Shown: in pieces, positions 8,517 through 17,243 of the stretch
How the letters are laid out: each line of letters opens with the position of its first letter
Position numbering within the stretch: the first letter of the stretch is position 1
Assembly (NCBI GenBank): GCA_033344875.1
Contig: JAWPMO010000001.1
Location: 372,001 to 436,000 of the forward strand
Direction: 5' to 3'
Length of the DNA: 64,000 nt
DNA from: Ilumatobacteraceae bacterium
GTDB lineage: Bacteria; Actinomycetota; Acidimicrobiia; Acidimicrobiales; Ilumatobacteraceae
Notes under the pieces: model-generated
The model's database searches: none
Seen by the model: only the letters and a program-made list of their open reading frames with translations
Told to the model about the DNA's origin: nothing
Translations under genes and position numbers: made by a program

Positions 8517-9349
8517 GCGCGCCGATGCCCACCCGACTCGCGGAGCTGACCTGGCCCGAGGTCGAGTCGCTCGCGACTGCAGACGCCGTGGTGATCGTTC
8601 CGGTCGGCACGATCGAGCAGCACGGACCTCATCTCCCGCTCGATACCGACAACCGGATCGCGGAGGGGTTCGCGTCCCGCGCCGTGCGGGCGTCGGAGCC
8701 ATCGACCGTGATCGTCGGCCCGACCGTGCCGTTCGGTCTGAGTGAGCACCTCGCCGACTTCCCGGGTGCGGTGTTTCACTCGACCGACACCCTGATCGCG
8801 GTACTGACCGAGGTCTTCGTCGCCCTGGCACGCTCGGGGTTCCGTCGCGTCCTCGCGGTCAACGGCCACGGATCGAACGTCGCTCCCCTCGACCTCGCGT
8901 CGCGCGAGGCACTGTTCCGTTGCCCCGACCACCTGTTCGCGTCGGTCTCGTGGTGGGAACTCGCCGATGTCCGCGACGTCGCCGTCGAGCGGGGACCGGC
9001 GACCACCGCCAGTCACGCCTGCGCGTTCGAAACCTCCTTGATGATGGCCTTGGCACCCGAGCTGGTCCATCCCGACCGGATGGAGCCCGGGCAGGCGTTC
9101 CCGACATCACCCCACATCTGGAGGGACACGCTCGGGCGTCAACCCGACGAGAAATCCAAGCGGCCGATCCATATCACCGAGCCGTGGAGCGGGTGGTCCG
9201 ACAACGGGGTGCGCGGCGACCCTCGCGGGGCATCCGCGGAACTCGGCGAGGCGATGCTCGATGCCGGGGGTGCCGAACTGGCCGCCGTGGTGTCCGAGCT
9301 GCGCGCCCGCGCGATCATGACCGCCCGCTCGGTGTCATCGGACCACTGA
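8513..9349 (+). CDS. Creatininase family protein (metal-dependent amidohydrolase)
   Basis: Creatininase-fold hydrolase of 278 residues. The metal-binding stretch EQHGPHLPLDTD is intact near residues 37-48, followed by NGHGSN and a third ligand region HACAFETS. The family opens cyclic amides or hydrolyses formamides (creatininase, FAPy deformylase ArfB/MftE-like, 3-dehydro-scyllo-inosose hydrolase). It starts on a GTG inside the stop of the preceding gene; an ATG at 8525 is an alternative. In this operon it would fit a ring-opening or deformylation step after oxidation. Substrate unknown. Confidence 0.88.
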   Translation: MSAPMPTRLAELTWPEVESLATADAVVIVPVGTIEQHGPHLPLDTDNRIAEGFASRAVRASEPSTVIVGPTVPFGLSEHLADFPGAVFHSTDTLIAVLTEVFVALARSGFRRVLAVNGHGSNVAPLDLASREALFRCPDHLFASVSWWELADVRDVAVERGPATTASHACAFETSLMMALAPELVHPDRMEPGQAFPTSPHIWRDTLGRQPDEKSKRPIHITEPWSGWSDNGVRGDPRGASAELGEAMLDAGGAELAAVVSELRARAIMTARSVSSDH

Positions 9350-9395
9350 GCCGCCGCGGTTCGACGACCATCCCCACCCAACAAGGAGTAGACCC

Positions 9396-10478
9396 ATGAA
9401 AGCAGCCGTCTTGCGCTCGGTGCCCGGCACCATCACCATCGAGGATGTCGCGATCGACCGTCCCGGTCCGCGCGAAGTGCTCGTCCGGACGTCGGCAGCC
9501 GGTGTCTGTCACAGTGACAAGCACTACCTGACCGGCGCCTACGACACGCCGGTACCGACGGTGATGGGCCACGAGTCGGCCGGCATCGTCGAGGCGGTCG
9601 GGGACCAGGTGACCTATGTGCAGCCCGGGGACCATGTCATCACCTCGTTGTCGGTGTTCTGCGGCCACTGCGAGTACTGCTTGAGTGGGCGGATGGCGTT
9701 GTGCCCCCACGAGGACACGATGCGACCACCGGGTGCGGCCCCTCGACTGTCGCAGAACGGCGAGGAGATGTACCAATACGCCGACGTCTCGTCGTTCGCC
9801 GAGCAGTTGCTGGTGCATGAGCACGCCCTCGTCAAGGTCCACCCGGAGATGCCCCTCGACCGCGCCGCGTTGATCGGTTGTGCGGTCACGACGGGCCTCG
9901 GCGCGGTGTTCCGGACCGCTCGGGTCTCGCCCGGTGAGACCGTTGCGGTGATCGGCTGTGGTGGGGTCGGACTGAGCGCGATCCAAGGAGCTCGCATCGC
10001 GGGTGCCGGCCGGATCATCGCGATTGACATCGTCGACGCCAAGCTCGACATGGCCAAGACCTTCGGGGCGACCGACGTCGTCAACTCGTCGTCGTCCGAT
10101 CCGGTCGCGGAGGTGATCGAGATGACCCAAGGTGGTGTCCACCACGGGTTCGATGCGATCGGGCTCGCGTTCACCCCGGGCCAGGCGTTCGGGATGCTGC
10201 AGCCAGGTGGGACCGCGACGGTGATCGGCATGATCCCGCTCGGGACCAAGATCGAGCTGCCCGGCGTCGACTTCCTGGCCGAGAAGCGGATCCAGGGATC
10301 CTGTATGGGGAGCAACCAGTTCCGGATCGATGCCCCACGATTCGTCGACTTCTACTTCGACGGCCGACTGGATCTCGATTCGCTGGTGACGGGTCGTGTC
10401 CCGCTCGACCAGGTCGGTGACGCCCTCGATGCGCTCGGCGGTGGCGAGGTCGCCCGAACCGTCGTGACCTTCGACTGA
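9396..10478 (+). CDS. Zinc-dependent alcohol dehydrogenase, MDR family (second copy)
   Basis: Second MDR alcohol dehydrogenase in the cluster, 360 residues. Catalytic zinc region GVCHSDKHY and GHESAGIVEAVG; structural zinc loop CGHCEYCLSGRMALC; nucleotide motif GCGGVGLSAIQGA. AAGGAG before the ATG supports the start. It resembles the class III-like, Zn-dependent ADHs used on small or acylated alcohols, and is clearly divergent from the copy at 1166, so the two probably serve different steps. An operator copy downstream (10541) separates it from the ALDH at 10609. Confidence 0.92.
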   Translation: MKAAVLRSVPGTITIEDVAIDRPGPREVLVRTSAAGVCHSDKHYLTGAYDTPVPTVMGHESAGIVEAVGDQVTYVQPGDHVITSLSVFCGHCEYCLSGRMALCPHEDTMRPPGAAPRLSQNGEEMYQYADVSSFAEQLLVHEHALVKVHPEMPLDRAALIGCAVTTGLGAVFRTARVSPGETVAVIGCGGVGLSAIQGARIAGAGRIIAIDIVDAKLDMAKTFGATDVVNSSSSDPVAEVIEMTQGGVHHGFDAIGLAFTPGQAFGMLQPGGTATVIGMIPLGTKIELPGVDFLAEKRIQGSCMGSNQFRIDAPRFVDFYFDGRLDLDSLVTGRVPLDQVGDALDALGGGEVARTVVTFD

Positions 10479-10540
10479 CGGCGCCACCGGAGCCGGTCAA
10501 CGTGGTGGTGGGTCATCGGTTTCACGAGACGATGTCCATC

Positions 10541-10556
10541 ATCTAAGATCTAAGAT
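10541..10556. promoter_or_regulatory. Candidate GntR-family operator, tandem ATCTAAGATCTAAGAT (copy 4)
   Basis: The right ten bases (10547-10556) are the exact reverse complement of ATCTTAGATC; the left ten (10541-10550) match it with one change, giving overlapping half-sites. It is the strongest copy of the four and marks an internal promoter before the second ALDH. Confidence 0.65.
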
Positions 10557-10608
10557 GTCAACTTTGGATGGGTCGCCATCGGGCCCAGCTACGTGAAAGG
10601 CGAACAGC

Positions 10609-12081
10609 ATGCAACTCCTCGATCCCGTCAACCGGTTCGTCGCCGCCGACCGCGGTGGCCTGATCGGAGGCGAGTGGGTCCCGGGCTCCGGTGGCACCAT
10701 CGACGTCGAGAACCCCGCGACGGGAACGATCCTGACCTCCGTCGCGAACATGACCGCGACCGATGTCGACGCAGCTGTCGACGCGGCGCGCCGGGCGCTC
10801 CCGGTCTGGCGAGGACTCCCACCCACCGAGCGAGCCCAGCTGATGTGGCGGCTCGGTGACCTGATCGCCGAGCGCGCCGACGAACTCGCCCAGCTCGACG
10901 CGCTCGACAACGGCAAGACGGTCGGTGACGCGCTCGCCGTCGACCTCCCCCTCACGATCGAGATCTTCCGGTACTACGCCGGGTGGGTGACCAAGATCGA
11001 GGGACGCCAACTCCCCATCTCGATCCCCGACTTCCATGCGTACACCCGTCGGGAGCCGATGGGCGTCGTCGGTGCGATCGTGCCGTGGAACTTCCCCCTC
11101 CTGATGTGTGCCTACAAGCTCGGACCGGCATTGGCGGCCGGGAACACCGTGGTGCTGAAACCGGCCGAGCAGACCCCCCTGTCGGCGCTCCGTCTCGGCG
11201 AGCTCATCATCGAGGCCGGCTTCCCGCCCGGCGTCGTGAACATCATTACTGGCGACGGCCCGACGACCGGCGCCCCACTCGCGGCTCACACGGGGGTCGA
11301 CAAGGTGTCGTTCACCGGCGACTACCAGACCGGCCGCAAGATCCTCGATGCCTCCCAGGGCAACCTCAAGCGCGTCACCCTCGAACTCGGCGGCAAATCG
11401 CCCAACATCGTGTTTCCCGACGCACAACTCGAGGCCGCCGTCGACGGAGCGTTCGGGTCGGTCTTCTTCAACCAGGGTCAGTGCTGCATCGCTGGATCAC
11501 GCTTGTTCGCGCACGAGGCGATCGCCGACGAACTCGTCGAACGGCTGGTGGCCAAGGCTGAGGGGATCGTGCTGGGCAGCGGGCTCGACGACCGGACTGA
11601 CATGGGGCCGCTTGTGTCGGCGGTCCAACTCGATCGGGTCCTCGGCCACGTCGAACGAGCCCGACAAGATGGGGCGACGGTACTGACCGGCGGTGAACGC
11701 GGCGAGGGGACCCTTGCCGCAGGCCACTTCGTGCGACCGACCGTGGTGACCGACGTCGATTCGTCGATGCCGATCATGAACGACGAGGTGTTCGGCCCGG
11801 TCGTCGCGGTCTCCCGGTTCACCGACGAGGCCGACGTGGTCGAGCGCGCCAACGACATCCGGTTCGGCCTCGCAGCGGGCATCTGGACCACTGACGTACG
11901 GCGCACCCACCGCGTCGCGGCGGCGCTGCAAGCCGGCACCGTGTGGGTCAACACCTATGGCATGTTCGACGTCGCCGCGCCCTACGGGGGCTACAAGATG
12001 AGTGGCTACGGTCGTGAACTCGGCGAGGAGTCGCTCGACGCCTACCTCCAATCCAAGACGGTGTGGGTCAACCTCGCCTGA
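10609..12081 (+). CDS. NAD-dependent aldehyde dehydrogenase (second copy)
   Basis: Aldehyde dehydrogenase of 490 residues: VPWNFPLLMCAYK for cofactor binding, ELGGKSPNIVF with the general-base Glu, and FNQGQCCIAGS with the catalytic Cys. Overall it resembles the betaine/phenylacetaldehyde/ALDH2-like group. AAAGG lies upstream of the ATG at moderate distance. It starts a rightward run ALDH-TenA-RidA-YeiH with short gaps, preceded by the tandem operator at 10541. The two ALDHs are not close duplicates. Confidence 0.94.
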   Translation: MQLLDPVNRFVAADRGGLIGGEWVPGSGGTIDVENPATGTILTSVANMTATDVDAAVDAARRALPVWRGLPPTERAQLMWRLGDLIAERADELAQLDALDNGKTVGDALAVDLPLTIEIFRYYAGWVTKIEGRQLPISIPDFHAYTRREPMGVVGAIVPWNFPLLMCAYKLGPALAAGNTVVLKPAEQTPLSALRLGELIIEAGFPPGVVNIITGDGPTTGAPLAAHTGVDKVSFTGDYQTGRKILDASQGNLKRVTLELGGKSPNIVFPDAQLEAAVDGAFGSVFFNQGQCCIAGSRLFAHEAIADELVERLVAKAEGIVLGSGLDDRTDMGPLVSAVQLDRVLGHVERARQDGATVLTGGERGEGTLAAGHFVRPTVVTDVDSSMPIMNDEVFGPVVAVSRFTDEADVVERANDIRFGLAAGIWTTDVRRTHRVAAALQAGTVWVNTYGMFDVAAPYGGYKMSGYGRELGEESLDAYLQSKTVWVNLA

Positions 12082-12123
12082 ATGCGACCACCGCTGACGA
12101 ACCGAATGACGAGGAGTCGACAG

Positions 12124-12816
12124 ATGCCGACCTTTGCTGACCAACTGCGCGCACCGAACGACGACATCTGGAACGCCCTGCTCGCCAACCGGTTCGTCGC
12201 CGCGATGGCCGACGGAACCCTTCCCCCCGACGCGTTCCGCTACTACATCGAGCAGAACCTGTACTACCTCCCCGAATATGCACGAGCGATGGGGCTCGGC
12301 CTCGCCCGGGCCACCTCCGACGCTGTCATGGCCCGGTTCGCCCGATCGTTGGCCCAGATCGTCGACGTCGAACTCGGCAACAACCAGGCCCTACGTGATG
12401 CCGTCGTCGACCTCGGCGCCGGTGACCACGGAGGCGCGCTCGAGATGGCGCCGGCGACCCAGGCGTACACGAACTTCCTGCTGGCGACGGCATCGACCGG
12501 CGACGAGGTCGACGTCCTGGCGGCGATCCTGCCGTGTGCGTGGAGTTATCGCGAGATCGCGATCCAGTACCGGGACCCGGTGCAACACCCGGTCTACAGC
12601 GATTGGTTGCGGTTCTTCTCGAGCGACGAGTACTCGAACTACCTCGAACGGCTGCTCGACGAACTCGACGACCTCGTCGGCCCAGTCGCACCCGAGCGCT
12701 TGTCGCGCCTCGGCCACCTGTTCCGGACCGGGGCGCGCTACGAGCTCGCATTCTGGGAGCAGGGATTCACCCTGTCGACCTGGCCCGACCGGTCCCCGAA
12801 CAGGTCGGCACGATGA
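12124..12816 (+). CDS. tenA: TenA family protein (thiaminase II / aminopyrimidine aminohydrolase-like)
   Basis: All-helical TenA-fold protein of 230 residues. The residues used in thiaminase II chemistry are present: an Asp in DAFRYYIEQ, the nucleophilic Cys in LPCAWSYREIA, and the C-terminal Glu in ELAFWEQGF. It therefore belongs to the class with both Cys and Glu. Known members hydrolyse thiamine or 4-amino-5-aminomethyl-2-methylpyrimidine. GAGGAG eight nt before the ATG at 12124 sets the start; the in-frame ATG at 12082 lacks one. Its presence inside a catabolic operon with an M20 hydrolase and a ThiZ-like ATPase hints at a pyrimidine or thiamine-like substrate, but TenA proteins also act on other amines. 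Confidence 0.87.
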   Translation: MPTFADQLRAPNDDIWNALLANRFVAAMADGTLPPDAFRYYIEQNLYYLPEYARAMGLGLARATSDAVMARFARSLAQIVDVELGNNQALRDAVVDLGAGDHGGALEMAPATQAYTNFLLATASTGDEVDVLAAILPCAWSYREIAIQYRDPVQHPVYSDWLRFFSSDEYSNYLERLLDELDDLVGPVAPERLSRLGHLFRTGARYELAFWEQGFTLSTWPDRSPNRSAR

Positions 12817-12862
12817 ACGGTGTGGCGACCAGCGCGACGCCAGCCAGCGAAAGGACCAACTG

Positions 12863-13273
12863 ATGTACCGCACTCCCGTCGTCCCCCAGGGCGTGACCCC
12901 GCCGCTCGGCGCCTACTCGCCCGCGATCTCGCTCGACGTCGGCGACACCCGACTGGTGTTCGTCAGCGGGCAGATCCCGCTCGACCCGAACGGCGTCCTC
13001 GTCTCCGACGACATCGAGGATCAGACCCGGTTCGTGTTCGATCAGATCGCGGCGGTGCTCGCCGCAGCTGGTGGGACCCTCGATGACCTCGTCAAGGTGC
13101 AGATCTATCTCACCGACATCGGCGAGTATCCAGCGGTGTCCGCGATCCGGAACGAGTATCTCGCGGCGTCGAGACCGGTGAGCACCCTGATCGAAGCACC
13201 AACTCTGGTCCACCCGGGCTGCCGGATCGAGATCGATGCGGTGGCCGCTGTCGCGGCCGATGTCAGCGCCTGA
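12863..13273 (+). CDS. RidA family reactive-imine/enamine deaminase
   Basis: YjgF/YER057c/UK114-type protein of 136 residues. FVSGQIPLDPNG and the C-terminal GCRIEIDAVAAV carry the conserved Arg that binds the substrate carboxylate. It releases ammonia from enamine/imine intermediates, and subfamily members open pyrimidine or aminoacrylate intermediates. The gene follows TenA by 46 nt with AAAGGA upstream, and its 3' end overlaps the exporter gene. A role in deaminating a breakdown product of the pathway is plausible. Confidence 0.9.
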   Translation: MYRTPVVPQGVTPPLGAYSPAISLDVGDTRLVFVSGQIPLDPNGVLVSDDIEDQTRFVFDQIAAVLAAAGGTLDDLVKVQIYLTDIGEYPAVSAIRNEYLAASRPVSTLIEAPTLVHPGCRIEIDAVAAVAADVSA

Positions 13274-14333
13274 CGCCCGCCGCAAGTGGCCGGTCACCGC
13301 CGTCGGTCACCGGGTTGGGGACCGGTCGCGGGAGGCCGGAACGTCGATCGCCGATGTCGGGCCCGGACTGGTCGTCGCCGTCGCGATCGCACTCCTAGCG
13401 GTTGCAGTCCACGACCGCGTCGAGCTCGCGTCCGCCCATGTCGTCAGCGTCGGCCTGGCACTCGTCATCGGCAACCTCGGCCTGCTCCCCGTCGCCGCCC
13501 GCCCAGGCCTCGCGTTCGCCTCGAAGCACGTCTTGCGAGTCGGTGTCGTGTTCGTCGGGTTTCGACTCTCGATGTCGGACCTGTTGTCACTCAGTGCCCG
13601 CGGGTTGGTGCTGGTGGTCGCGGTCGTCGCGACGAGCTTCATGCTCACCAGGTGGGTTGCGGCGAAGCTGGGCCTCTCCCGGCCGCTCGGCCTGCTCTTG
13701 GCGACGGGGACCTCAATCTGTGGGGTGTCCGCGATCGCTGCCGCCGCGCCCGCCGTCCGACCCCGCGATGACGAACTCGCCTACGCGATCGGGCTCGTCA
13801 CCCTCTGTGGGACGCTGGCGATCGGGCTCGTTCCCGCACTCGGCTCGATCCTCGGGCTCGGTGACTCGACGCTCGGAGCGTGGATCGGCGCCTCGATCCA
13901 TGATGTCGGACAGGTGGTCGCCGCGGCGTCGACGACCAACGAACGCTCGCTCGAGATCGCCGTGGTCGTCAAGCTCGCCCGCGTCCTCATGCTGGCTCCG
14001 GTGCTCGCAGCGCTCACCATCGCCGATCGACGCGATCCCGATCGCGTCGGCGAGGTCGGGCGCGAGCGGACTCCCCTGGTGCCTGGGTTCATCGCCGCGT
14101 TCATCGTCGCCGTGGCCATCCGGTCGTCGGGGGTGATGCCGTCCTCGCTGCTCGGCGACATCCGCGACCTCGAGACCATCCTGTTGGCGGCCGGCTTGGC
14201 GGGCGCCGCAGCCGGAGTCTCGCTCAACCGCCTCCGGCGCCTCGGGGCGCGTCCGCTCGTGGCCGGTCTCGTCAGTTGGGCCCTCGTCCTGATTGTCACC
14301 TTAGTCGGTTCGTCGCTCGCGTTCGGAGCCTGA
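13260..14333 (+). CDS. YeiH-type integral membrane protein (putative sulfate/sulfite exporter, UPF0324)
   Basis: Polytopic membrane protein of about 357 residues with roughly ten hydrophobic segments. The family-typical motif SICGVSAIAAAAPAV lies in the middle, with SIHDVGQVVAAA after it. The family is annotated as putative sulfate exporters and appears near sulfonate-utilisation genes. The ATG at 13260 overlaps the RidA stop by 14 nt; an ATG at 13236 is also in frame. As the last gene of the cluster it suggests that an anion, possibly sulfur-derived, is expelled. Confidence 0.85.
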   Translation: MSAPDARRKWPVTAVGHRVGDRSREAGTSIADVGPGLVVAVAIALLAVAVHDRVELASAHVVSVGLALVIGNLGLLPVAARPGLAFASKHVLRVGVVFVGFRLSMSDLLSLSARGLVLVVAVVATSFMLTRWVAAKLGLSRPLGLLLATGTSICGVSAIAAAAPAVRPRDDELAYAIGLVTLCGTLAIGLVPALGSILGLGDSTLGAWIGASIHDVGQVVAAASTTNERSLEIAVVVKLARVLMLAPVLAALTIADRRDPDRVGEVGRERTPLVPGFIAAFIVAVAIRSSGVMPSSLLGDIRDLETILLAAGLAGAAAGVSLNRLRRLGARPLVAGLVSWALVLIVTLVGSSLAFGA

Positions 14334-14676
14334 CATCCGCGCTGAGCTTGCCGGCGTGGCGTTGCGTTCGGTCCCCCGCGAGAGGCGCGACCAGATACGC
14401 CGACGGAACCCGTCCGGCAGTCGCCGCCGCCACGCACGTGGCCCAACCCGACCTCGCGGCAGTCGAACCTGTACCTCCGCACTCGACCATCGCCGCACGG
14501 GAACCACGCTCGCCGGTCCGTGGGGCGTGTTCGTCGATCCGGGCGGTCAACTTGGCCTCGATCAGCCGCTGGAATGCAGCCGCCAAGATGTCGGCGATCG
14601 AGTTCGTTAGGGTGCCGTCGGTGCCGAGCAGTCGACTCGACAGATCCGACAGGGCAGACTTGTGGATGGTCATCAT
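14296..14676 (-). pseudogene. N-terminal remnant of an IS256-family (Mutator) transposase, fragment 1
   Basis: The first 45 or so codons resemble the start of IS256-type transposases (AAAFQRLIEAKLTARI followed by a degenerate ERTGER-like stretch). After that the homology continues only weakly in another frame. No catalytic DDE domain is present. The fragment overlaps the 3' end of the YeiH-like gene by 38 nt, so that gene's last codons may have been altered by the insertion. Confidence 0.4.
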
Positions 14677-15019
14677 GCAGTGTTCCTCTCAGATGCTTGG
14701 TCGCTGTTGAAGCGCACGACGGCCATGAGAACCTGGCTATGCCGACGAACTCTTGCACCACGAGTTAGGACTCACTCTCAAGCGCTGCAGCGTCGGCTGC
14801 GCAAGCGCGACATCGACACCTGTCCAGCATCCGAGCCACCGCCGACGACCCCGACAACCACCGCGCACTCTTTGCCCGGCACAACCGCGCAGTCTTCGGG
14901 CAGCACCGACAGGCTCGCCGCGCCGCGCCTCGAATCCGACCGAACCACCCCTTGACAACCAAGCGGCTTCGTTCAGAGGCACGCATATCGGCATGAGCCG
15001 ATGACCGATCGGGGAGGGA

Positions 15020-15600
15020 CACACGCCGTCGAGTGGTCGGTGCTGCCTGCTGCATGTCGTCGAAGACGGCGTCGGTGATCCGGCTGATCGTGTCCGGGGG
15101 AGATGTCGGTGTCGTAGATCTCCGCGAGGTGCGCCAGGATGTCGCCGGTCGTCATGCCCTTCGCATACAACGAGATCACGTTCCCGCTGAACCCGTCGAG
15201 ACGACGCTGCCCCTTCGGGATCGTCGCCGGCTCGAAGCTCGCGTTGCGGTCCCGCGATACGTCGAGTCGGACCTTGCCGACCTCGGTTGTCACCGTCTTC
15301 GGATACGAGCCGTTGCGAGAGTTGCCGGTGTTGCGCCCATCGGCAGCGTGGCGTTCATAGCCGAGGTGATCGGTCATCTCGACCTCCAACCCGGTCCGCA
15401 ACTCCTGCTGCACCAGCGCGGTCAAACAGTCCGTCGTCGCCGGTCAACTCGACGCCGTCACGGCGAGCCCGCTCCACGAGCTCGGCCGCCCACTCGCGCA
15501 TCGCCGGCTCGTCTCCCACCAACCGGACACTACGCGGCGGCCCCGCCCGACCCGACGGGGTCGATCCGTTCGTTGTCGTGATGTCTGTGTTCGTAGTCAT
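15020..15600 (-). pseudogene. IS256-family transposase pseudogene, frameshifted and truncated
   Basis: Starts MTTNTDITTTNG and proceeds to VELTGDDGL. A one-base insertion near 15430 moves the reading frame to LTALVQQELRTGLEVEMTDH and GYERHAADGRNTGNSRNG, which are signature IS256 segments. A second shift lies at a run of five G (15096-15100), after which ISRITDAVFDDM is in the third frame. Homology fades soon after HRPLDGV. The C-terminal catalytic part is absent. The rest of 14334-15968 contains no convincing gene. Confidence 0.8.
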
Positions 15601-15968
15601 CGGAGTGATCCTCTCCAGCCCACCCCTTCCGGTGGTGGACCCCTCAGATCACGTCCCGGTTAAACACCGAATCGGACGGTCCCCCGATCGACCCGTCAGG
15701 GTTTGGCACTTATCATGCGACACGCGTGGATGACGCGCGATATGCGTTGCTACGTAGCGGGACCGACGGCGATGGCGCGTGAGCCGTTCGTGGAGGTTGG
15801 ATCTTGCGAAACAACTGGGCATCCGGGCCAACCGCCCCGGGTGGGGTCACTAGAAACCGCGTCGGCGGCTCCTCCCTTGTGCCTGTCCAGGCGGGGTGAC
15901 GATGGCTGCGACTGCCATGAAACCCGCGCCAACGCCGCGAGCCGTGGCGCGACGAGGTGTCCCTCTGG
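15601..15968. other. Intergenic sequence with no recognisable gene
   Basis: Nothing supportable was found here on either strand; short reading frames lack homology and ribosome sites. It lies between the IS256 remnant and the integrase. Confidence 0.5.
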
Positions 15969-17069
15969 CTATGTCCTCGGGGCCGCCGACAGGCGGGCGC
16001 CGATCGCGTCGGCGATCTCGCGGTCTCGATCTTCTGCGGCCTTCAGGTACCGCAGGGCGGCGTTGCTGGATTGGTGACCCATCCTGGCCATCACTTCGCG
16101 TAGCGAGCCGCCGGCGCTCGCGGCTGCGGTGCCGGCAAGGTGTCGGAGGTCGTGAAAGCGGACCGAGTCGTCGATGCCGGCCTCGCGCTTGGCGCGAACC
16201 CAGTACGGGGAGAAGTACCGGCGGAGCAACAGGCTTCCCTTCGCGGACCTGAACACCATCGCCTCGTCACCGGGCTCCACGAACTCATGCATGTGAGCCT
16301 CGAGCAGATCGCAGATCACCGGGGGGACCGTGACCGTGCGATACGCGGCAAGCGACTTCGGCGGGCCGAAGGTGGCACCGACACCCTTCGCCGATGTGAG
16401 TGCTCGGTCCACGCGGATCGTTCCCGCTTCGAGATCCACGCGCTTCCGGTCGAGTGCTGCCAGCTCGCCGAAGCGAAGCCCGGCAACCGCCGCGGTCCAC
16501 ACCATTGCGCTGAACCTCGGGTCGATCGCCTCCGCCAGTCGCTCGACCTCGTCCCAGTCGAGCAGCGGTCGCTCTGCGATTCGCTCGGTCGAGGCTCCCT
16601 TGATAGCGACGGGATTGGAGCGGAGCATTCCGTCCTCGACCGCGGTTGCCATGATCGTTCGGAACATCCGGTACACCTTGGCGACCGTGTTCGCACTCAA
16701 CCCGGAGCGGTTCATGCGTCCGTGCCACTGGCGTACGTCGTAGGCCGTGATCTCGCCGAGCTGTGCGTGTCGGAACGTCTTCAGGATGTGGTCGAGCTGC
16801 GACTCGTACGTCTCACGGGTGCGCGGTCGAAGCTGGCGGTCGGCGAGCCATTGCTTCGCAAACCGCTCGAACGGAACGTCGCCGTTCGCCTGTTCGACGT
16901 GAACGCCACGCTTGAGTTCGGTCTCGACCGACGACAGCCACGCGCGTGCCTCCCGCTTTGTGGCGAACGTGGAGTCCGCCGCGACCTGCCGACCGAGGTG
17001 GTAGTAGCGCGCTTGGTAGCGGCCGCTCGACGTCTGACGGATCGTGCCGAAAGGGCGTGCTCGTGCCAC
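15969..17069 (-). CDS. Tyrosine recombinase / phage-type integrase
   Basis: 366-residue site-specific recombinase. N-terminal arm-binding domain (SSGRYQARYYHLGRQ), core-binding SAM-like domain (about 65-150), and a catalytic domain with Arg in GLRFGELAAL, a Lys in GPPKSLAAYR, HDLRH (HxxR), GHQSSNAALRY with the second His and the Tyr nucleophile. All catalytic residues are intact. The start ATG at 17069 is followed upstream by an 11-bp-spaced TTCTAGGCAT pair and a tRNA-Gly 3' half. It probably integrated its element into tRNA-Gly; what remains to its left is mostly IS debris. Confidence 0.93.
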   Translation of the reverse strand: MARARPFGTIRQTSSGRYQARYYHLGRQVAADSTFATKREARAWLSSVETELKRGVHVEQANGDVPFERFAKQWLADRQLRPRTRETYESQLDHILKTFRHAQLGEITAYDVRQWHGRMNRSGLSANTVAKVYRMFRTIMATAVEDGMLRSNPVAIKGASTERIAERPLLDWDEVERLAEAIDPRFSAMVWTAAVAGLRFGELAALDRKRVDLEAGTIRVDRALTSAKGVGATFGPPKSLAAYRTVTVPPVICDLLEAHMHEFVEPGDEAMVFRSAKGSLLLRRYFSPYWVRAKREAGIDDSVRFHDLRHLAGTAAASAGGSLREVMARMGHQSSNAALRYLKAAEDRDREIADAIGARLSAAPRT

Positions 17070-17091
17070 GAGTTACCTCCAGTGTCCGGAG

Positions 17092-17112
17092 TTCTAGGCA
17101 TTTTCTAGGCAT
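17092..17112 (+). repeat. Tandem TTCTAGGCAT pair, 11-bp period, upstream of the integrase
   Basis: Two exact copies of TTCTAGGCAT start at 17092 and 17103. They sit between the integrase start and the tRNA-Gly fragment. The second integrase of the window has a comparable pair with the same 11-bp period, so these are likely arm-type recombinase or excisionase sites. Confidence 0.6.
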
Positions 17113-17173
17113 AGACGCCGGGTTGCACTCGACGCACCTGAGCCTGTTAGCCAGTCTACCAGGACTTATGGAG

Positions 17174-17221
<48 letters not shown>

Positions 17222-17243
17222 GTGGGGCGAATGATCCCGCCGT

